This document shows, one piece after another, positions 1 through 8,285 of a stretch of 41,509 bases of DNA (its first letter is position 1; every line of letters starts with the position of its first letter). A model generated the notes under the pieces. It had not been told where the DNA came from, did no database searches, and saw only the letters and a list, made by a program, of their open reading frames with translations. This DNA is from an uncultured Alphaproteobacteria bacterium. GTDB taxonomy: Bacteria; Pseudomonadota; Alphaproteobacteria; Rhodobacterales; Rhodobacteraceae. The position numbers were made by a program, and so were the translations under genes. Where the stretch lies: positions 1 to 41,509 of the forward strand of contig CACJWR010000012.1 in NCBI GenBank assembly GCA_902596985.1. Direction: 5' to 3'.

Positions 1-245
1 ATAGCACTATTTATAATTCAATAAACATTGGATATGAAAAAGCTTTGTCCTCAATTGTTGATGCGAATGTAACTACCATGATAGCAGCTATCATTCTCTT
101 TTTCTTTGGCTCGGGACCAATTAAAGGTTTTTCGGTGACTTTAGGATTAGGGATAATTACGTCTGTATTTACAGCTTTACTGATAACGAGACTGTTTATC
201 GATCTATATATTTTATTTTATAAGCCAAAAGTTTTGAGGGTATAA
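1..245 (+). CDS. secD: Protein translocase subunit SecD, C-terminal end (partial)
   Basis: This is the last 80 residues of SecD, cut by the window edge; the first complete codon is at 3. SecD works with SecF in the inner membrane as an RND-type, proton-driven accessory to SecYEG that helps pull exported proteins across. The visible part holds the last transmembrane helices, with the family-typical string ANVTT followed by a hydrophobic helix and the GPIKGF loop, then a helix ending in an ITRLF motif. The stop TAA abuts the ATG of secF with no spacer, so the two are surely cotranscribed. An internal TTG at 45 is not a real start, because the frame stays open and SecD-like upstream (GYEKALS). 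Confidence 0.95.
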   Translation, partial: STIYNSINIGYEKALSSIVDANVTTMIAAIILFFFGSGPIKGFSVTLGLGIITSVFTALLITRLFIDLYILFYKPKVLRV

Positions 246-1208
246 ATGTTACTTAGAGGTTTATTTAATCAGTCAAAAGAAATACAATTTTTCAGCGTTT
301 CTAATATGCTGTCCTACATATCACTAGGAGCTGTCTTAGTATCCATTATATTATTCTCCATTTTAGGGCTAAATTATGGAATAGATTTTCGTGGTGGTAC
401 CATGTTTATGGTATCAAGTTCAGAAAAGATAAAGGTGTCAGATGTTCGAAATACGTTAAGCGGATCAAATTTAGGGGATGTTTCTATATCTCAAGCTACT
501 AACCCATTAGAGACTTTGAGTGCTGGAACATTAACTAGTACCGATAATATTTTTATGATTAAAGTTGAAAAAACTGAGGGTCAAAATATTGAAACAAAGG
601 TAAAAGCTTTACTGCTAAATAAAGTGCCTGATATTAAATTCTTACAAATTGAATCCGTTGGATCCAAGGTTTCATCAGAGCTTGTAAGAAATGGTATGCT
701 GGCTGTTCTTTTCGCTGTTATATCAGTTTTAGTATATATTTGGTTACGGTTTGAGTGGCAATTTGCTCTCGGAGCCGTCTTTGCACTTATTCATGACGTT
801 ATTTTGACCATTGGGGTATTTTCAATCCTAAGGTATGAATTTAACCTCTCAATAATAGCAGCTTTACTTACAATTATAGGTTACTCGTTAAATGATACCG
901 TTGTAGTATTTGATCGCGTGCGCGAAAATCTTAGAAATTTTAAATCGTTGCCATTACCGAAAGTTTTAAACATGTCGATAAATAATACTTTAAGTAGGAC
1001 AATTATGACTTCTGTAACAACTTTATTGGCTCTTTTCGCTTTGTATTTTCTAGGTGGAGATGTTATTAGAGGATTTACGTTTGCTATGATCTGGGGTGTT
1101 TTAGTTGGGACTTATTCATCAATTTTTGTAGCAGCGAAAATTCTATTGATACTTGATGTTAAACGAAATTGGGATGAAAAAGACTCAAAAGCAGGCACTC
1201 AATTTTAA
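246..1208 (+). CDS. secF: Protein translocase subunit SecF
   Basis: SecF is the partner of SecD in the proton-driven SecDF complex of the inner membrane. The 320-residue length is normal for the family. An N-terminal helix is followed by the periplasmic entry motif GIDFRGG near residue 45, then a periplasmic domain to about residue 135, then five membrane helices. The family signature GYSLNDTVVVFDRVREN lies near residues 215-231 and carries the conserved Asp and Arg of the RND proton path. The ATG directly follows the secD stop (TAAATG), consistent with translational coupling. It is the last gene of its operon here; sodB follows after 67 bases. Confidence 0.97.
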   Translation: MLLRGLFNQSKEIQFFSVSNMLSYISLGAVLVSIILFSILGLNYGIDFRGGTMFMVSSSEKIKVSDVRNTLSGSNLGDVSISQATNPLETLSAGTLTSTDNIFMIKVEKTEGQNIETKVKALLLNKVPDIKFLQIESVGSKVSSELVRNGMLAVLFAVISVLVYIWLRFEWQFALGAVFALIHDVILTIGVFSILRYEFNLSIIAALLTIIGYSLNDTVVVFDRVRENLRNFKSLPLPKVLNMSINNTLSRTIMTSVTTLLALFALYFLGGDVIRGFTFAMIWGVLVGTYSSIFVAAKILLILDVKRNWDEKDSKAGTQF

Positions 1209-1275
1209 CTCACTGAACTGTTGCTAAACAAACTATTTATGCTAAAAAATGAATATTATTTAAAGGAGATTTAAA

Positions 1276-1875
1276 ATGGCATTTGAACTTAATGACTTGC
1301 CTTATGGCCATGATGCGCTTGAGGCTGCAGGCATGAGCAAAGAAACTTTGGAGTTTCATCATGATTTGCACCACAAGGCTTATGTTGATAATGGTAATAA
1401 GCTTATCTCAGGCACTGAGTACGAAAATATGACGTTAGAAGAAATAATTAAAAAATCGTATGACCCATCGGCGATTGCTCAGTCTGGTATTTTCAATAAT
1501 GCATCACAGCACTGGAATCACATGCAGTTTTGGGAAATGATGGGTCCAAACCAAACGGGGTTACCAAGTGAATTGGCATCAGCTATAGACGATAGTTTTG
1601 GTTCTTTTGGAAAGTTTAAGGAAGATTTTTGTGCTTCAGGAGTTGGACAGTTTGGATCAGGCTGGGTATGGCTTGTAAAATCGAATGATGGGGGTCTCAA
1701 AATTTCAAAGACCGAAAATGGTGTTAATCCGTTATGCCATAATGAGACAGCTCTTTTAGGATGTGATGTTTGGGAACACTCATATTACATCGACTTCAGA
1801 AATAAGAGACCTGCTTACTTGGAAAATTTTTTAGATAAGTTAGTTAATTGGGAAAATGTAGCGTCAAGAATGTAG
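1276..1875 (+). CDS. sodB: Superoxide dismutase, Fe/Mn family
   Basis: This cytoplasmic enzyme dismutates superoxide to hydrogen peroxide and oxygen. Its 199 residues match the family. The four metal ligands are visible: His28 (in EFHHDLHH), His82 (in the WNH motif), Asp164 and His168 (in DVWEHSYY). The QFGSGW string near residue 123 resembles alphaproteobacterial enzymes that are often annotated as Fe or cambialistic, so the metal cannot be decided from sequence. A strong ribosome site (AAGGAGA, 1263-1269) sits before the ATG. The gene is separated from secF by 67 bases and probably has its own promoter; no clear one was found. Its likely terminator lies inside the next gene. Confidence 0.96.
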   Translation: MAFELNDLPYGHDALEAAGMSKETLEFHHDLHHKAYVDNGNKLISGTEYENMTLEEIIKKSYDPSAIAQSGIFNNASQHWNHMQFWEMMGPNQTGLPSELASAIDDSFGSFGKFKEDFCASGVGQFGSGWVWLVKSNDGGLKISKTENGVNPLCHNETALLGCDVWEHSYYIDFRNKRPAYLENFLDKLVNWENVASRM

Positions 1876-1903
1876 TAGCTAAAACTCTCAACCTTTTTTT
1901 ATA

Positions 1904-2812
1904 TTGCATCTTAAGTACCTACTTTATTTAATTTTAGGGACAGTCATTTGGGGACTGTCCCCAATTTTTTATGATCTCCTATATAATGTCTCTTCAATCG
2001 AGATAGTGGCACATAGGTCGTTTTGGTCTGCAATATTTTTATTTCTTTATCTTTATTTTTTTTTAGGGTTGAATCGTAAATTTTTCCAAAAAGGTTTATA
2101 TGAATTAGGCTCACTTTTTTTGGCTGGAATATTGATTGCTATAAATTGGTATGGTTTCATTTACGCAGTAACCTCAGGCAATGCACTTCAGGCTTCTCTG
2201 GGCTACTACATATTCCCTCTGGTCGCCGTTTTTCTTGGGATTGTTTTCAACCAAGAAAAATTCACTTTAATTCAAATTCTTGCTATTTGTCTCGTCATTA
2301 TATCCGTTGTTTCATTAATTTATATGAATGGAGAAGTACCCGGCTTGGCTCTAATACTTGCATTCAGCTTTGGTTTCTATGGCTTGATAAAAAGCAACGT
2401 AAAATTAAATCCTATTTCATCTGTTACGTATGAAACGATTTTGATTACACCGTTAGCTATAATAGTGATGATTATCTTCACTGAACCAACTATAAATAGG
2501 GAAAATATATTTGCCGATAGCACTTTAGTTTTATTGATATTTTCTGGGCTAATTACTGCTATTCCTCTCGTATTATTTTCTACAGGGACAAAAGTTTTTT
2601 CTTATGCTACCGTCGGTTTGGTGCAGTACTTAAATCCAACAATACAATTTATAATTGCAATCTTTTATTTTGAAGAAGCATTCGAGTTAGGCCATGCAGT
2701 AGCGTTCTTTCTCATTTGGGTAGCATTATTTATCTATTCTTTTGAGTCAATTTCCAAAGAGCTCAATAAAGATGGTATTAGTGTTTCAACGCTGTCAAAA
2801 AAGCTAAAATAA
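1904..2812 (+). CDS. rarD: RarD-like EamA-family permease
   Basis: This is a 302-residue integral membrane protein with about ten predicted helices in two EamA-like halves. The N-terminal string with WGLSPIFYDLL and the IVAHR motif near residue 35 match the RarD branch of the drug/metabolite transporter superfamily. Substrate is unknown; RarD was named for chloramphenicol sensitivity in E. coli, but the true role is not settled. Translation starts at TTG (1904) with no clear ribosome site; the family-typical N-terminus begins right there, and no upstream alternative fits. A strong terminator-like hairpin overlaps codons 12-22. The 3' end overlaps the convergent LOG gene by 79 bases. Confidence 0.88.
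   Translation: MHLKYLLYLILGTVIWGLSPIFYDLLYNVSSIEIVAHRSFWSAIFLFLYLYFFLGLNRKFFQKGLYELGSLFLAGILIAINWYGFIYAVTSGNALQASLGYYIFPLVAVFLGIVFNQEKFTLIQILAICLVIISVVSLIYMNGEVPGLALILAFSFGFYGLIKSNVKLNPISSVTYETILITPLAIIVMIIFTEPTINRENIFADSTLVLLIFSGLITAIPLVLFSTGTKVFSYATVGLVQYLNPTIQFIIAIFYFEEAFELGHAVAFFLIWVALFIYSFESISKELNKDGISVSTLSKKLK
1937..1970 (+). terminator. Intrinsic-terminator-like hairpin inside the rarD-like coding region
   Basis: A perfect 9-base stem (GGGACAGTC at 1937-1945 paired with GACTGTCCC at 1953-1961) with a 7-base loop is followed after three bases by six Ts (1965-1970). This is the standard form of a Rho-independent terminator, 61 bases after the sodB stop. It is fully within the start of the rarD-like gene. 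An overlapping 8+1+8 palindrome (TTGGGGAC / GTCCCCAA, 1948-1964) also exists. Function as a sodB terminator or rarD attenuator is inferred. Confidence 0.55.
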
Positions 2813-3312
2813 TTTAAAAGGTCTGTGCTAGCAAATTCTAAAGAAACGAATTGCTCCAGAAGTATCCTGAAATTATCCCAGTAACCATTAATATTTAAGA
2901 AAAATATTGGTTTTTTACTAATGTTCAACTGAAACCAAGTTATTGTTTCAGACACTTCTTCAAGCGTACCAATGCCTCCTGGTAAGCACAAAAAAGCATC
3001 TGAATTATCATACATTGTTTTTTTTCTAATATGCATGTCATCAGTGATAATTATCTCTCCGTGGTTTTTGTCTATGCCTTCTATCTTTAATAAATGTTTG
3101 GGAATTATGCCAAGTACCTCTCCATAGTTTTTATACACACTTTTAGAGAGTTCCCCCATAAGTCCTAGTGAGCCACCTCCATAAACCAATTTGATTTGAT
3201 TTTTCGCAAGTTGTTCTCCTAATTTTTCGGCAGCTTCTTTATAAATTGAGCTATTTCCATTTTTGGAGCCACAGAAGACACAAAGGGATTTTTTTTGTTT
3301 TATAATTTTCAT
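2734..3312 (-). CDS. LOG family protein (cytokinin riboside 5'-monophosphate phosphoribohydrolase type)
   Basis: This 192-residue protein belongs to the LOG/TIGR00730 family, enzymes that hydrolyse nucleoside monophosphates to a base and ribose 5-phosphate. The Rossmann-like start VFCGSKNG, the GGGSLGLMG loop near residue 46, and the diagnostic PGGIGTLEE motif near residue 111 are all present. The physiological substrate in bacteria outside plant associations is uncertain. It is transcribed divergently from the LysM gene (78-base gap), a neighbourhood seen in other alphaproteobacteria. Its 3' end runs 79 bases into the rarD-like gene on the other strand; the C-terminus looks normal, so the overlap is real and not a read-through. 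Confidence 0.92.
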   Translation of the reverse strand: MKIIKQKKSLCVFCGSKNGNSSIYKEAAEKLGEQLAKNQIKLVYGGGSLGLMGELSKSVYKNYGEVLGIIPKHLLKIEGIDKNHGEIIITDDMHIRKKTMYDNSDAFLCLPGGIGTLEEVSETITWFQLNISKKPIFFLNINGYWDNFRILLEQFVSLEFASTDLLNYFSFFDSVETLIPSLLSSLEIDSKE

Positions 3313-3390
3313 ATTTTAAAGAGAACGTTTCCCACAATTTTTAGTAGTTTTTCATAGAAATCCAGTTTACCCTAAGGACTGGGAGAACCA

Positions 3391-4485
3391 ATGATTAATT
3401 TTCTTTTAAAGTATACGGGTACTTATGGGTTGCTTGCTATTTTGGCAGTCGCAATTGTTACGCCTACTTATTTTTTCTTCACTAGTCAGCAAGAGCTGCG
3501 TCAAGAGCCCTCAGTGAAAAAAGAGAAAGTTAGTAATAAAGAAAAGGTTGCAGAAAAAATAGTTTTAACTGAAGAATTAAAAGAAACTGCCGATGGAACT
3601 TCTGAGGAGTCAAAACAAAAGGAACCCTCTAAGCAAGAAAATAAAGAGGCTTTGGAGCAAGTTGATAGTGTTTCAGTTGATGTTTTTCGTGTAGATGAGT
3701 TTGGAAATATCATATCAGCAGGTAAAGTTTCAAGGAAAGCCAAAATTGAAATTTTAGCTGATAATACAAAAATTATCGGAGCTGATAAAACTGAGGCCGA
3801 TGGAAGCTTTGTTATATTTGGAAAAGTTCAGAGCACAGGTTTAGTTCAAACTGTCAAAATCAGAGGATTAATTGAGGACAAAGGCGAAGAAAAAATAGTC
3901 GACTCAGCTGATTTATTTTTTGTACTACCTCAAGTCGAGAAAAGTAATGAAAAAGAGGTAAATAAAATAGAAAAAAAGCCACTAATTGTTAGAGATGACG
4001 GAAATGACCTTAAAATTCTCGCGCCAATTCAAGTGAGTTCCGTTGATAGTATTACATTAGATACGATAAGTTACACTCAGGATTCAAGTACCGAGCTAGC
4101 CGGTCGAGCACGACTTGATAACACGATTAGAATTTACTTGAATAATAAATTGGAAAGTGAGGTAAAAGTAAACGAAAGTGGAGCATGGAAAACTACACTG
4201 TCAGATATTCAAGCTGGAGTTTACACCCTAAGACTTGACGAATTAAACGATAATGGAATTGTCGAAGGTAGGCTAGAGCTGCCTTTTAAAAAAGAAGATC
4301 AAGCACTTATTCAAGCTATGGGGGAAGGGAGCATTACAGTGCAACCAGGAAATAGTTTGTGGAGGATAGCAAGAAAATATTATGGAAAAGGCATACAATA
4401 TGTTGAAATATTTGAAAGAAATTCTCATCTAATAAAAGATCCCAATTTAATTTATCCAGGCCAAGTGTTTTCACTGCCAAACTAA
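3391..4485 (+). CDS. LysM-domain envelope protein with N-terminal membrane anchor
   Basis: This 364-residue protein has an N-terminal hydrophobic segment (about residues 11-31) that should act as a signal anchor, a Lys/Glu-rich low-complexity stretch (about 35-90), two Ig-like or bacterial carboxypeptidase-like beta modules, and a C-terminal LysM motif beginning at ITVQPGNSLWRIARKYYG and ending LIYPGQVFSLPN. LysM binds peptidoglycan, so the protein probably links membrane and wall in the periplasm. The ATG follows a GGGAG ribosome site. It leads a plus-strand run with an ATM1-type exporter, a TPR protein, BamB and Der. The exact role is unknown. Confidence 0.88.
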   Translation: MINFLLKYTGTYGLLAILAVAIVTPTYFFFTSQQELRQEPSVKKEKVSNKEKVAEKIVLTEELKETADGTSEESKQKEPSKQENKEALEQVDSVSVDVFRVDEFGNIISAGKVSRKAKIEILADNTKIIGADKTEADGSFVIFGKVQSTGLVQTVKIRGLIEDKGEEKIVDSADLFFVLPQVEKSNEKEVNKIEKKPLIVRDDGNDLKILAPIQVSSVDSITLDTISYTQDSSTELAGRARLDNTIRIYLNNKLESEVKVNESGAWKTTLSDIQAGVYTLRLDELNDNGIVEGRLELPFKKEDQALIQAMGEGSITVQPGNSLWRIARKYYGKGIQYVEIFERNSHLIKDPNLIYPGQVFSLPN

Positions 4486-4513
4486 TTTCTGAAAAAGTAG
4501 TAATGAAACAATA

Positions 4514-6364
4514 ATGAGAACTAGTTCTTATGCAAATGAGGAATTGAGGAAAGTCAAAAAGCAGGAGGACTATAGGTCTATTTTTGTAACTACTTTTAGC
4601 TACTTGTGGCCGGATGAACTAATTTTTAGAATTAGGGTCATAGCTTCTCTTTTTTGTTTAGTACTAGCAAAAGTTTTTACAGTTTTAACACCTTTATTGC
4701 TTATGACTTTGGTCGATGAATTAAATGTTTCAGTTAATGGCACTAAGACAGGTGACGTTGTAATATGGGGAGCACTTGCTTTGGCTTTGGGCTATGGAGC
4801 AGCAAGGTTTTCATCGGTTGCTTTCGTACAAATTAGAGACTTTCTTTTTGTAAATGTTGCTCAAAATGGTCTCAAAAAACTTAGTATGGATGCCTTTCAA
4901 CATATACATGGTCTTCCTCTGAGTTTCCACTTGTCTAGGCAGACTGGTTCTTTACATAAGGTTATTGATCGAGGCGTGCGGGGTATAGAATTTCTTCTCA
5001 GGTTCGTACTTTTTTCTATCGGACCTTTAATTCTCGAGTTACTATTCGTCTGTATTTTGATCACTTACAAGTTTGACGAAATTTTTCTAATTATTATTTT
5101 GGTCACAATATTTTTATACGTCATTTTCACTGTGAGCATTACAAATTGGAGAGTGAGAATACGAAGAAAAATGAATATGTGGGATGCTGACCTAAGCCAA
5201 AAGACGATAGATAGCCTTCTAAATTATGAGACCGTCAAGTATTTTTCTGCAGAAAATCATGAAAAAGATAAGTATATGAAATCACTAAAGTTATATGAGC
5301 TCTTTGCTATTAAGACTGGGAAATCGTTATCAATGCTTAATTTTGGTCAGGCTCTCATTGTAACACTTGGGTTGCTGACCCTAATAGTTATTTCAACAAA
5401 ACAGGTTGTTGATGGCTCTTTAACAGTAGGTGGTTTGGTTGGATTGAACGCTATTATGTTGCAGTTGATTCTTCCTTTAAACTTTTTAGGTACTGTTTAT
5501 CGGGAAATAAGACAGGCGTTGGTTGATATGGCAGATTTATTTATTTTGTTTGCGGAGGATAAGGAGGAGGATCAAATTGTAAAAGACGAGCTTACTTCTA
5601 TTGAGCAGGGATTTATTTTTGATAAAGTTTCTTTTGGGTATGTTGAAGCTAGGAAGGTTATTAGCGATGTTAGTTTTTCCATTCCCGTTCGTAAAACAAT
5701 CGCGATAGTTGGACCCTCTGGCAGCGGTAAGTCTACAATAGGAAAACTAATTTTTGGTTTTTATAAACCATCAAGTGGAAAGATTTTAATCGATGGAAGG
5801 GACAGTGCTGACTTAAATACAGCTACGGTTAGGAAGCAGTTAGCAGTTACACCCCAGGATATAGTTCTTTTTAATGATACATTAGAATATAATATTAAAT
5901 ATGGTTCTAACCACGTCTCAGATGACAAGTTGAATAGTGTTATTGAACAAGTAGATTTAACGGATTTTGTTTTAAGTTTACCAAATGGTTTGGCAACTCA
6001 GGTAGGTGAAAGAGGTCTTAAGTTATCTGGAGGCGAAAAGCAAAGAGTTGCTATTGCCAGAATGTTATTGAAAGATTGTTACATCAATATTCTTGATGAA
6101 GCTACTAGTTCGCTGGATTCAAAAACAGAAAAAAAAATTATTAAAAATTTATTAGAAAAAAAGACAAGTAAGACTTTAATAATTATATCCCATAGGTTAT
6201 CTTCCATTGCGAACGCCGACAATATTTTGGTTATAGAAAATGGTCGACTGACTCAACAGGGGAAACATGGTAGCTTAATGCAGGAAAACGGACTTTACAA
6301 AGAAATGTGGGAAAAACAAAAAAATACGAAATTAAAGATAAGCGGGACAAATCTCAATGGTTGA
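4514..6364 (+). CDS. ABC transporter, ATM1/ABCB7 type (permease fused to ATPase)
   Basis: This 616-residue half-transporter has six membrane helices in roughly the first 330 residues and a C-terminal ATPase. Walker A GPSGSGKST is at 400-408, the signature LSGGE at 504-508, and Walker B ends at Asp528-Glu529, followed by an H-loop in ISHRLSS. The N-terminal membrane part (FTVLTPLLL, then the FVQIRDFLF and FHLSRQTGSLHKVIDRG strings) is typical of the mitochondrial Atm1 and bacterial Atm1-like exporters that move glutathione-linked compounds or metals. It is expected to be a homodimer in the inner membrane. The end overlaps the next gene by 8 bases, indicating coupling. Confidence 0.93.
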   Translation: MRTSSYANEELRKVKKQEDYRSIFVTTFSYLWPDELIFRIRVIASLFCLVLAKVFTVLTPLLLMTLVDELNVSVNGTKTGDVVIWGALALALGYGAARFSSVAFVQIRDFLFVNVAQNGLKKLSMDAFQHIHGLPLSFHLSRQTGSLHKVIDRGVRGIEFLLRFVLFSIGPLILELLFVCILITYKFDEIFLIIILVTIFLYVIFTVSITNWRVRIRRKMNMWDADLSQKTIDSLLNYETVKYFSAENHEKDKYMKSLKLYELFAIKTGKSLSMLNFGQALIVTLGLLTLIVISTKQVVDGSLTVGGLVGLNAIMLQLILPLNFLGTVYREIRQALVDMADLFILFAEDKEEDQIVKDELTSIEQGFIFDKVSFGYVEARKVISDVSFSIPVRKTIAIVGPSGSGKSTIGKLIFGFYKPSSGKILIDGRDSADLNTATVRKQLAVTPQDIVLFNDTLEYNIKYGSNHVSDDKLNSVIEQVDLTDFVLSLPNGLATQVGERGLKLSGGEKQRVAIARMLLKDCYINILDEATSSLDSKTEKKIIKNLLEKKTSKTLIIISHRLSSIANADNILVIENGRLTQQGKHGSLMQENGLYKEMWEKQKNTKLKISGTNLNG

Positions 6365-6995
6365 ATCAGAGAGCTTTATCAAAGAGGTCAGCGAAGAGGT
6401 TAAAAGGGATAAACTATTTAAGATTCTTAATAAATTTAAGTGGCCTCTATTTGCTTTGATTATACTCTTAATTGGAGCAGTTGGAGGCTATGAATATTAC
6501 AAGTTTTCTAAAAAAGCCAAGGCACAAAAAAATGGAGAGTTCTTGGTCTCAGCAATGGAAAATTTAAAAAATAATGGTCAAACTGTTACTGAAGAAATAG
6601 AAAACAAATTTTTATCTGTTTTTATTAAGTTGAATGAGGCAAAATATTTTGAAGAAAAAGGTGATATTAAAAGCGCGACAGCTGCGTATGAGTATATAAT
6701 TAATAAGCATGGTGAAAATAAATTTTTTAACCATTATTCAAAATTTCAATTGTATTTAATGGATCCCGCAGAAAATCTTAGTGACAAAAAGAAAATAGAT
6801 ATTCTCGATGAGCTCTCAGGTCCAGATGGTCCCTTGAAATTATTAGCGTTAGAGCAAAAACTATATTTATATGTGAAGATTAGTGACTTAGATAACATAA
6901 TGTCACACGTAAAGCTTATATTATCGGATCCATCAATTATGCCCGAACAGGTTAGCAGGATAAAAGAAATTGAAAAAATTTATGAGCTTGACTGA
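6357..6995 (+). CDS. Membrane-anchored tetratricopeptide protein (YfgM/TPR_21-like)
   Basis: This 212-residue protein has a charged N-terminal cytoplasmic segment, one membrane helix at about residues 28-49 (WPLFALIILLIGAVGG), and a periplasmic alpha-helical part that reads as TPR-like, with the motif of a residue pair around AKYFEEKGDIKSATAAYE. The layout matches YfgM-like proteins, which in proteobacteria sit next to BamB and Der and associate with the Sec translocon and periplasmic chaperones. Its ATG overlaps the ATM1-type gene by 8 bases and its end overlaps the bamB-like start by 14 bases, so it is in the middle of a coupled operon. The sequence itself is poorly conserved; context carries most of the call. 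Confidence 0.8.
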   Translation: MVESESFIKEVSEEVKRDKLFKILNKFKWPLFALIILLIGAVGGYEYYKFSKKAKAQKNGEFLVSAMENLKNNGQTVTEEIENKFLSVFIKLNEAKYFEEKGDIKSATAAYEYIINKHGENKFFNHYSKFQLYLMDPAENLSDKKKIDILDELSGPDGPLKLLALEQKLYLYVKISDLDNIMSHVKLILSDPSIMPEQVSRIKEIEKIYELD

Positions 6996-8268
6996 TTATA
7001 TTTATAAGAGATTTACTTTTTTTAAGTTTATCCTGTTAACCTCTGCTATTTTTGTTCAGAGTTGTTCTAATGATGAGAGGCTTGAGGGGTTTAGGCAGCC
7101 AGTTTTATCTGAACAAAAGGTTTATGAGACAAACAAAAAAAGCAAAAAATTGTCTCTTGGAAACCCAAAAAATATTAGCTCTTGGACGCATAGTGGTGGT
7201 GGGTCAAGCCATAGTTTAGGTAACATAGCTTTCTCAGGAGAAGGAAAATTTAGTTCTCATTACAAAGTGAAAGTTGGCCCAAAAGGATCATACTCTGAAC
7301 CAATTTTTAAAAATAATCAGATTTTTTTGATGACACCCAATGGATTTGTTGTTGTTTATAATGACAAAGGGCAATTCCTCTGGGAGCTAAGTATTGTTCC
7401 TGAGGGTAGTAGGGCGAAGACCAATATATATGGTGGTTTGGCAATAAATAAAGATAAGCTTGCCATTACTTCATCATTCGGAGAGCTCTTGCTAATTAGT
7501 ATATCGAAGAGGAGAGTGGATTGGAGATACGACTTCAAAAGGCCATTTAGATCAGCACCAATTTTTCATAAGGGATTTATTTTTGGAGTTACAGGAGATG
7601 ATATTGCTGTATCTTTTGATGTTAAGGGTAAGTTAAGGTGGACAAAAAAGGGACCTCAGAAAAACACAAAGGTTTTTGCAGCAGTATCTCCTGCTGCCTT
7701 AGGAAATAAAGTGCTTTTCCCATTTAGTGGTGGTTCTTTAGTTGCGCTAAACGCAGTGAGTGGAATAGAACAGTGGGAAATAAATTTAGAAAATTCTAAT
7801 ATTGGGTCAGCATCCGCTTCATTAGGCGATTTTGCCAGTGATCCGGCAGTATACGGATCAACTATATTTGGAGTAGGTGCCTTTGGTGAAACTTTTTCTG
7901 CTACCAAAAGAGGGGAAGTTTTATGGAGAAACAACATCCAGAGTTCTAGTCGACTTGTAGTATCTGGTAATTCTGCTTTCTATTCTTCCAACAACTCTTT
8001 GATAGGTAGAATTAATTCCAAGAATGGTAAGATAGTATTTTTAAAAGAGTTTACAAGTAAAAGATGGGTCAAATATCATGGTCCGTTACTTCTTCAAAAT
8101 AAATTGCTACTTCTTGCTACTGATAAAAATGCTTATTGGTTTTCTCCGGAAGATGGAAGATTGCTGAAGAAGGAGAAACTTGGAATAAAAATTTCGTCTC
8201 CTCCTATAGTGGCAAACAAGAGACTGATGTTTGTTTCCGAAGATGGTATGTTGAATATATTTAACTAG
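6982..8268 (+). CDS. bamB: BamB-like outer-membrane assembly lipoprotein (PQQ-type beta propeller)
   Basis: BamB is the propeller subunit of the Bam complex that inserts outer-membrane proteins. The repeats of PQQ-like blades are visible (for example DKGQFLWEL, KRRVDWRYDF, SGIEQWEIN, KRGEVLWRN). The chosen ATG at 6982 gives 428 residues with a hydrophobic leader and a Cys in a weak lipobox (FVQSC), consistent with a lipoprotein. An upstream in-frame TTG at 6970 would add four residues and is less likely. It overlaps the TPR gene by 14 bases and precedes der, the usual YfgM-BamB-Der order. Alphaproteobacterial members diverge strongly from E. coli BamB. Confidence 0.88.
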   Translation: MSLTDYIYKRFTFFKFILLTSAIFVQSCSNDERLEGFRQPVLSEQKVYETNKKSKKLSLGNPKNISSWTHSGGGSSHSLGNIAFSGEGKFSSHYKVKVGPKGSYSEPIFKNNQIFLMTPNGFVVVYNDKGQFLWELSIVPEGSRAKTNIYGGLAINKDKLAITSSFGELLLISISKRRVDWRYDFKRPFRSAPIFHKGFIFGVTGDDIAVSFDVKGKLRWTKKGPQKNTKVFAAVSPAALGNKVLFPFSGGSLVALNAVSGIEQWEINLENSNIGSASASLGDFASDPAVYGSTIFGVGAFGETFSATKRGEVLWRNNIQSSSRLVVSGNSAFYSSNNSLIGRINSKNGKIVFLKEFTSKRWVKYHGPLLLQNKLLLLATDKNAYWFSPEDGRLLKKEKLGIKISSPPIVANKRLMFVSEDGMLNIFN

Positions 8269-8285
8269 TCAATAAGGAGAATTTC

